From an uncultured Bacteroides sp. (GTDB lineage Bacteria; Bacteroidota; Bacteroidia; Bacteroidales; Bacteroidaceae), in NCBI GenBank assembly GCA_902472795.1, contig CABROZ010000088.1, positions 1 through 9,805 of the forward strand: a stretch of 9,805 bases of DNA. The letters run 5' to 3'. The notes below the pieces were generated by a model. The model did no database searches. It saw only the letters and a list, made by a program, of their open reading frames with translations, and had not been told where the DNA came from. The position numbers and the translations under genes are program-made. Below are positions 5,928 to 9,805 of the stretch, piece after piece (position 1 is the first letter of the stretch; each line of letters begins with the position of its first letter).

Positions 5928-7142
5928 TTACTTATTGAAATGCAACGTATGCCCCATGCGCTCCTTCTTCGTACGCAGGTAACGTTCGTTGTAAGGATTG
6001 GGAGTTGTTTCGATGGGAACATTTTCGGTAATTTCCAACCCGTAAGCTTCAAGACCGACACGCTTTACGGGATTGTTGGTCATCAGGCGCATCTTATGTA
6101 CACCCAGTTCACGGAGAATCTGGGCACCTACACCGTAGTCGCGTTCATCGGCCAAATGTCCCAGACAGATGTTAGCATCTACCGTGTCCATACCGTCTTC
6201 CTGCAGTTTATAAGCTTTCATTTTCTCCATCAGTCCGATGCCGCGGCCTTCCTGATTGAGATAAACCACGACTCCCTTTCCGGCCTTTTCTATCATTTCC
6301 ATAGCCTTGTGAAGCTGTTCGCCACAGTCGCAACGCTTAGAAGCGAAAATGTCGCCTGTAGCACACGAAGAGTGTACACGTACCAATATCGGTTCGTTGG
6401 GCTCCCACTCTCCCTTGAACAGTGCCACGTGTTCCAAACCGTTGGACTTCTGCCGGAAAGCGATCAGGCGAAAATCGCCATAGGCGGTAGGCATGTGCAC
6501 TTCGACTCCTTTTTCCACAATAGACTCCTGCTTCAGACGGTAGGCAATCATGTCGCGAATGGAAATAAGCTTCAAGCCGTATTCATCGGCCATCTTACGC
6601 AACTCGGGCAAACGGGCCATGGTACCGTCTTCGTTCATGATTTCCATCAGCGCACCAGCCGGATAAAGTCCTGCCAGCCGACACATATCGACCGTGGCTT
6701 CGGTATGTCCGGCACGACGCAACACACCTTTTTCCTGCGCATAGAGCGGATTGATATGACCGGGACGGCCAAAAGTGGCAGGAGTCGATGCCGGGTCGGC
6801 CAATGCTTGTATGGTAGCAGCACGATCGGCAGCCGAAACGCCGGTGGTGCATCCTTCCAGTTTGTCGATAGTCACCGTAAAGGGAGTACCCAACACCGAA
6901 GTATTGTCAAGTACCTGATGCGGCAAATCCAGTTCTTTGCAACGCGACACGGTAATTGGCGCGCACAACACTCCACGGGCATGCTTCAGCATGAAGTTCA
7001 CCTTTTCGGGAGTAATCTTTTCGGCAGCGATAATGAGATCGCCTTCGTTCTCACGATCTTCATCATCAACTACGATGACAAAGTTACCGGCCTTGAATTC
7101 TTCAATGGCTTCTTCTATGGTATTCAGCTTTACATTTTCCAT
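5928..7142 (-). CDS. ribBA: Bifunctional 3,4-dihydroxy-2-butanone-4-phosphate synthase / GTP cyclohydrolase II
   Basis: This fusion enzyme makes both precursors for riboflavin: the N-terminal RibB domain turns ribulose 5-phosphate into dihydroxybutanone phosphate, and the C-terminal RibA domain opens GTP. With ATG 7142 it is 404 residues. RibB (about 1-203) shows DDEDRENEGD (26-35) and the active-site HTEATVD (146-152). RibA (about 207-404) shows the zinc cysteines Cys260, Cys271 and Cys273 (C-x10-C-x-C) and the YLNQEGRGIGL block (294-304). Both catalytic sets look intact. A TTG four codons upstream (7154) extends the frame, but ATG 7142 opens directly into the conserved domain. The gene starts 13 bp after the lptG stop, so it is probably co-transcribed. 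No FMN riboswitch is visible ahead of it, though these often control riboflavin genes. Confidence 0.97.
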   Translation of the reverse strand: MENVKLNTIEEAIEEFKAGNFVIVVDDEDRENEGDLIIAAEKITPEKVNFMLKHARGVLCAPITVSRCKELDLPHQVLDNTSVLGTPFTVTIDKLEGCTTGVSAADRAATIQALADPASTPATFGRPGHINPLYAQEKGVLRRAGHTEATVDMCRLAGLYPAGALMEIMNEDGTMARLPELRKMADEYGLKLISIRDMIAYRLKQESIVEKGVEVHMPTAYGDFRLIAFRQKSNGLEHVALFKGEWEPNEPILVRVHSSCATGDIFASKRCDCGEQLHKAMEMIEKAGKGVVVYLNQEGRGIGLMEKMKAYKLQEDGMDTVDANICLGHLADERDYGVGAQILRELGVHKMRLMTNNPVKRVGLEAYGLEITENVPIETTPNPYNERYLRTKKERMGHTLHFNK

Positions 7143-7155
7143 ATCATTATACAAT

Positions 7156-9057
7156 TTATTTATCCCTGAGATTCTTTATGATGTATATAACGTCGTCGTT
7201 GGTCTTGACGATACGCTCCATGTCTTTGCTCAGCCGCAGACGGAATGCCCAGATGCGGAAATAGAAGAACAATCCTATCGGGAACACCACTCCACACGCC
7301 AGATTCAGCCAATAGTTATGGAACGGACGTACATGAGCATGAACAGGTATCACCGGATAATTGTTCAGTGCCGTCAGCAGCGACATGGAGCGGGTGTTCG
7401 ACATCTCGTCGATCAAGGCTTCCATACGCTCGTTGATTTTTTCGACTTCTTCATCGACCTGATCGTTCATCCATAATTTGAAATAATTCGGTGCCCGCTT
7501 CAGTTCGTTTTTAGCAGCATACGCCCGACAATCGTCCGAGAGCTGTTGCAAATCACCGGGAAGCCTGTCGTAATCAGGATCGTGGATAATGACTTCCTTG
7601 CGGAACATATGCCGTACGCTGCGAATACCCACAATCTTCTTAAACCAATTGACATAGGCATCAGCATTCAGCACCACCGAATCATTGTTCGACTTATAAG
7701 TAAGGAAAGCACCCAACGGAGCTAGGATGGCTGTACTCAGCCACATTCCCGTCCAGACAATCCACTTCCCGTCGCGTGCCATCTTGTAGCCGGTATTATT
7801 AATGATGTAGTAGATAATGAATATCAGTACCGATACCACAACCGGCATACCCAAACCACCCTTCCGGATGATTCCTCCCAAGGGAGCACCGATGAAAAAG
7901 AAAATCAGACAAGCCAGCGAAAGGGTCAGCTTTTCGTGCCAGGCGGTCATGTGTTTTCGCATGCTGCCTTCTGTTTCCTCCATATTGAAGCCCTTGAAGC
8001 TCCAGTCGCTTGCCGCTGACTCGGCACGGCTTACGGCTGTGGAAATCACCTTCTGCTTTTCCATCAGTGTAGCGGCGTCAAACAAGCTGTCCACGTTGTA
8101 TTCGGCCAATACCGCCTTTTCGATTTTTGTCGTATCGGCCTTGGTCAGCTGGGGAACGGGCTTGTAGGTTGTCTCCATGGCTTCGTTGTAATAGGCCCGC
8201 CCTACACTATCGTTCTTCAGCTTCATCGAATCGATATCGGCCTCCAGTGTTTTCATATTTTTACTACTCGCCTGTCCGCTCATAAAGCCTTCATCGGCCA
8301 TATTGAAATCGGAATCGAACTCTATGATGGCGTGCTTCTCGCGAAAGGCTTCACGCTGGTAGGGCACGTTCTTCTGATTCATGCTCTGCGATTTCAGGTT
8401 TTCGAACTGCTCACCGCTGAACAGATGCAAAAGCAGGTGCTGCTTGTCGGCCGTCATCTCCAGACGTCCGGAATCGGCCTTGATAATCTGTGCATTCTCA
8501 AATCCTTTCTCGAAATTATAAATCAGCACATCGTACAGCATACCCGTCTCACGGTTCTTGTGCTTCACATACAGATTGTAACCTTCTATTTCGTCGTAAA
8601 AAACGCCTTCGGGGATATCCAGCTCGGGAGACTTCTGCTTCATCGAAAGCAACAACGTCCAAAGCTTGGTTTGCGCTTTCGGGCCAACCACGTTTTGAAA
8701 ATAAAACGAAACGCAACAGATGAATGAGATGAAAATAATCAGCGGCCTCATGATTTTCAGCAACGAAATGCCCGCTGCCTTCATGGCCAGCAGCTCAAAG
8801 CGTTCGCCAAAGTTTCCAAAAGTGATCAGTGCCGCCAACAAAATGGCCAAAGGCAGGGAAGCCGGCACCAACGTCAGCGCCGAATAAAAAAAGAATTGTC
8901 CCAGGACTGTCATTTCCAGTCCCTTTCCCACCATTTCGTCCACATATCTCCACAGGAACTGCATCATGAAGATGAAAAGGCAGATAAAGAAAGTGCCCAC
9001 AAAAAGCAGGCAAAAACTCTTCAATATAAATATATCTAACTTTTTTATGCGCAGCAT
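7156..9057 (-). CDS. LptF/LptG (YjgP/YjgQ) family permease with C-terminal extension
   Basis: The product is 633 residues from ATG 9057. It belongs to the membrane subunits that, with LptB ATPase, lift lipopolysaccharide from the inner membrane to the LptC/A/D bridge. Membrane spans fall at about 11-33, 51-80 and 102-121. A long periplasmic region (about 122-375, the beta-jellyroll place) follows, then spans at about 377-396, 403-422 and 432-454. Beyond this ordinary six-span core lies an extra tail of about 180 residues: a charged, helical, probably cytoplasmic stretch (about 455-580) and one more hydrophobic segment (about 582-604). E. coli LptF and LptG are only about 360 residues. Upstream GTG 9084 and ATG 9075 are rejected because a -7 box spans 9091-9084. 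It heads the run to ribBA and the aminotransferase. Whether it acts as F, G or both is unknown. Confidence 0.9.
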   Translation of the reverse strand: MLRIKKLDIFILKSFCLLFVGTFFICLFIFMMQFLWRYVDEMVGKGLEMTVLGQFFFYSALTLVPASLPLAILLAALITFGNFGERFELLAMKAAGISLLKIMRPLIIFISFICCVSFYFQNVVGPKAQTKLWTLLLSMKQKSPELDIPEGVFYDEIEGYNLYVKHKNRETGMLYDVLIYNFEKGFENAQIIKADSGRLEMTADKQHLLLHLFSGEQFENLKSQSMNQKNVPYQREAFREKHAIIEFDSDFNMADEGFMSGQASSKNMKTLEADIDSMKLKNDSVGRAYYNEAMETTYKPVPQLTKADTTKIEKAVLAEYNVDSLFDAATLMEKQKVISTAVSRAESAASDWSFKGFNMEETEGSMRKHMTAWHEKLTLSLACLIFFFIGAPLGGIIRKGGLGMPVVVSVLIFIIYYIINNTGYKMARDGKWIVWTGMWLSTAILAPLGAFLTYKSNNDSVVLNADAYVNWFKKIVGIRSVRHMFRKEVIIHDPDYDRLPGDLQQLSDDCRAYAAKNELKRAPNYFKLWMNDQVDEEVEKINERMEALIDEMSNTRSMSLLTALNNYPVIPVHAHVRPFHNYWLNLACGVVFPIGLFFYFRIWAFRLRLSKDMERIVKTNDDVIYIIKNLRDK

Positions 9058-9083
9058 CTTTTTCGTATCATGCATTGAAGACA

Positions 9084-9114
9084 CAAAAGTAGCACAAAAA
9101 AAGGAGTACGGAAA
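9084..9114 (-). promoter_or_regulatory. Promoter for the lptG-ribBA-aminotransferase run
   Basis: The minus strand has TACTTTTG at 9091-9084, a full match to TAnnTTTG, with TTTC (three of four matches to TTTG) at 9114-9111, exactly 19 bp upstream. Transcription would begin near 9080, about 23 nt before ATG 9057. This fixes the lptG start by excluding GTG 9084, which would lie inside the -7 box. Confidence 0.65.
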
Positions 9115-9133
9115 ATTTTTAATCGAAAGTTAA

Positions 9134-9520
9134 CTAAAAACCACACGTTCTCCGCAACGTCTCCACCTGCGAATCCCACAAATCACGTAAATCGTCCACA
9201 TCGCTCTCGGCAGCGAAGTCGGTTATTTCGAGCACAAAGTCGTTCGTCAGTTCACTGTTTGTCATCTTTAATTCAAAGTATTCGCGAGGTACTTCATTGT
9301 CAAGCCAGCGGAAACGGATAAACGAATAGACACGCAGGGCAATGATCTCTGCCGTCCGTTTTTCTGTCTTTCCCCAAAAGAAGTTAACAATCTTATCATC
9401 AGACTGCACCCTGTCGGCAAACCAGCCTTCCAAACCGGTTGGTGTACTAATGGCCGACCAAAGAATGCTTTTAGAAGTTGCGTTCAGAAGGTATTCCAAG
9501 TGTACTTTCTTTCTTTCCAT
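9134..9520 (-). CDS. START-like (SRPBCC superfamily) domain protein
   Basis: The 128-residue soluble product resembles the small START-like/AHSA1-type proteins of Bacteroidota. The opening LWSAISTPTGLEGWFAD (20-36) matches the SRPBCC pattern of a helix leading into the pocket, followed by alternating beta strands (about 43-100) and a C-terminal helix (about 109-124, DDLRDLWDSQVETLRR). SRPBCC folds form a hydrophobic ligand-binding cavity; no ligand or enzyme activity is known to me for this branch, and no catalytic residues can be named. There is no signal peptide or membrane span, so it is cytoplasmic. The start is ATG 9520. The lptG promoter lies in the 76 bp after it, so lptG can be expressed independently, though read-through from this gene is possible. 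Family assignment is good, function is unknown. Confidence 0.85.
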   Translation of the reverse strand: MERKKVHLEYLLNATSKSILWSAISTPTGLEGWFADRVQSDDKIVNFFWGKTEKRTAEIIALRVYSFIRFRWLDNEVPREYFELKMTNSELTNDFVLEITDFAAESDVDDLRDLWDSQVETLRRTCGF

Positions 9521-9560
9521 AGTTTCATACTGCTTTCTATTGCGTTGCCAAGATAGATAC

Positions 9561-9580
9561 TTTTTTCTAATTAGAAAAAA
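9561..9580. repeat. Perfect 20-bp palindrome upstream of the START-like gene
   Basis: TTTTTTCTAATTAGAAAAAA is fully self-complementary with no spacer. It lies 41 bp upstream of the START-like ATG (minus strand), just before a weak -7-like TATCTTGG (9555-9548), so it would overlay the -33 region. Two more small inverted repeats follow (CGAAT/ATTCG at 9589-9600, and ATTCGAAT at 9596-9603). The cluster suggests an operator. Apart from these and the tRNA promoter, I see no gene between 9521 and 9776. Confidence 0.6.
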
Positions 9581-9724
9581 TAAAATATCGAATTTATTCG
9601 AATGAAGTTTTGTTCCTGGATGTAACTACCTGATATTAAGGCATTAGTGCATCTTCAAAAAATCAGCATCGAAGACCATGGATTTCCAGTTTCACAGAAA
9701 TATGCTAAAAAAACATGCAAAAGT

Positions 9725-9755
9725 TTTGGCGGTTCAAATAAATGCTCTATCTTTG
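9725..9755 (+). promoter_or_regulatory. tRNA promoter, textbook Bacteroides type
   Basis: TTTG at 9725-9728 is followed after exactly 19 bp by TATCTTTG at 9748-9755, matching both halves of the Bacteroides vegetative promoter (TTTG / TAnnTTTG). Transcription should start near 9759-9762, giving a 5' leader of about 15-18 nt before the mature tRNA end at 9777. Confidence 0.85.
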
Positions 9756-9776
9756 CACCCGCAATCGAGAAATGAT

Positions 9777-9805
9777 GGCGGGATAGCTCAGCTGGTTAGA
9801 GCGCA
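9777..9805 (+). tRNA. 5' part of a tRNA gene, cut by the window edge
   Basis: The last 29 bases fit the start of a tRNA: a 7-nt acceptor arm GGCGGGA (9777-9783), T8 and A9 (9784-9785), a D-stem GCTC paired with GAGC (9786-9789 with 9799-9802), a D-loop AGCTGGTTA with the conserved GG, then base 26 and the first two bases of the anticodon stem. The anticodon is outside the window, so the amino acid cannot be assigned. A strong promoter lies directly upstream. Confidence 0.92.

Noticed and set aside
7130..7156. An FMN riboswitch upstream of ribBA
   Set aside because: Only 13 bp separate lptG and ribBA, and no conserved FMN-riboswitch core is seen there or before lptG.
5940..7169. A 409-codon open frame on the + strand opposite ribBA
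   Set aside because: It mirrors ribBA almost end to end; the translation has no recognisable domain, while ribBA shows both catalytic motif sets. Codon bias in the real gene keeps the antisense frame open.
9777..9805. Assigning an amino acid to the partial tRNA
   Set aside because: The anticodon lies outside the window, and acceptor plus D-arm sequence are not enough to decide.

Overview
The window looks like core chromosome from a member of the genus Bacteroides (Bacteroidota). Three things point there: the protein content and gene neighbours; several -7 elements matching the Bacteroides form TAnnTTTG (one with a TTTG -33 element exactly 19 bp upstream); and starts without clear Shine-Dalgarno sequences. 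The species cannot be fixed from sequence alone. No phage, plasmid, transposon, CRISPR or defence module is visible, and all genes seem ordinary for this genus.

Layout. Positions 1-150 hold a polypurine tract and a probable terminator for a leftward pair: a small membrane protein (150-491) and a DivIC/FtsB-type division protein (491-823), overlapping by one base. An intergenic region with divergent promoter elements separates this pair from rightward dnaX (1095-2936, clamp-loader gamma/tau). After dnaX comes a 273-bp region with tandem quasi-palindromic repeats, then a short 2x[4Fe-4S] ferredoxin gene (3210-3380) and a strong, probably bidirectional terminator. A leftward MBL-fold lipoprotein gene (3469-4311) converges on that terminator. 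A second leftward cluster follows, in transcription order: lptG-like permease (7156-9057), ribBA (5928-7142) and a class I aspartate aminotransferase (4652-5845). Upstream of lptG lies a START-like protein gene (9134-9520). The right edge contains the first 29 nt of a tRNA behind a textbook Bacteroides promoter.

Roles. The genes serve housekeeping functions: DNA replication (dnaX), cell division (divIC), LPS transport (lptG), riboflavin synthesis (ribBA), amino-acid metabolism (aspartate aminotransferase) and electron transfer (ferredoxin).

The most interesting signal is inside dnaX. Two in-frame A-runs (2434-2440 and 2500-2507) form canonical -1 slippery heptamers, A AAA AAG and A AAA AAA. 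They flank a perfect 8-bp hairpin, and both lead to the same -1 frame stop at 2561-2563. This would give a gamma-like product of about 489 residues that keeps the ATPase and oligomerisation domains but lacks the tau tail. The layout resembles the known E. coli gamma/tau frameshift in a lineage that does not rely on Shine-Dalgarno pairing. It is a prediction from sequence only.
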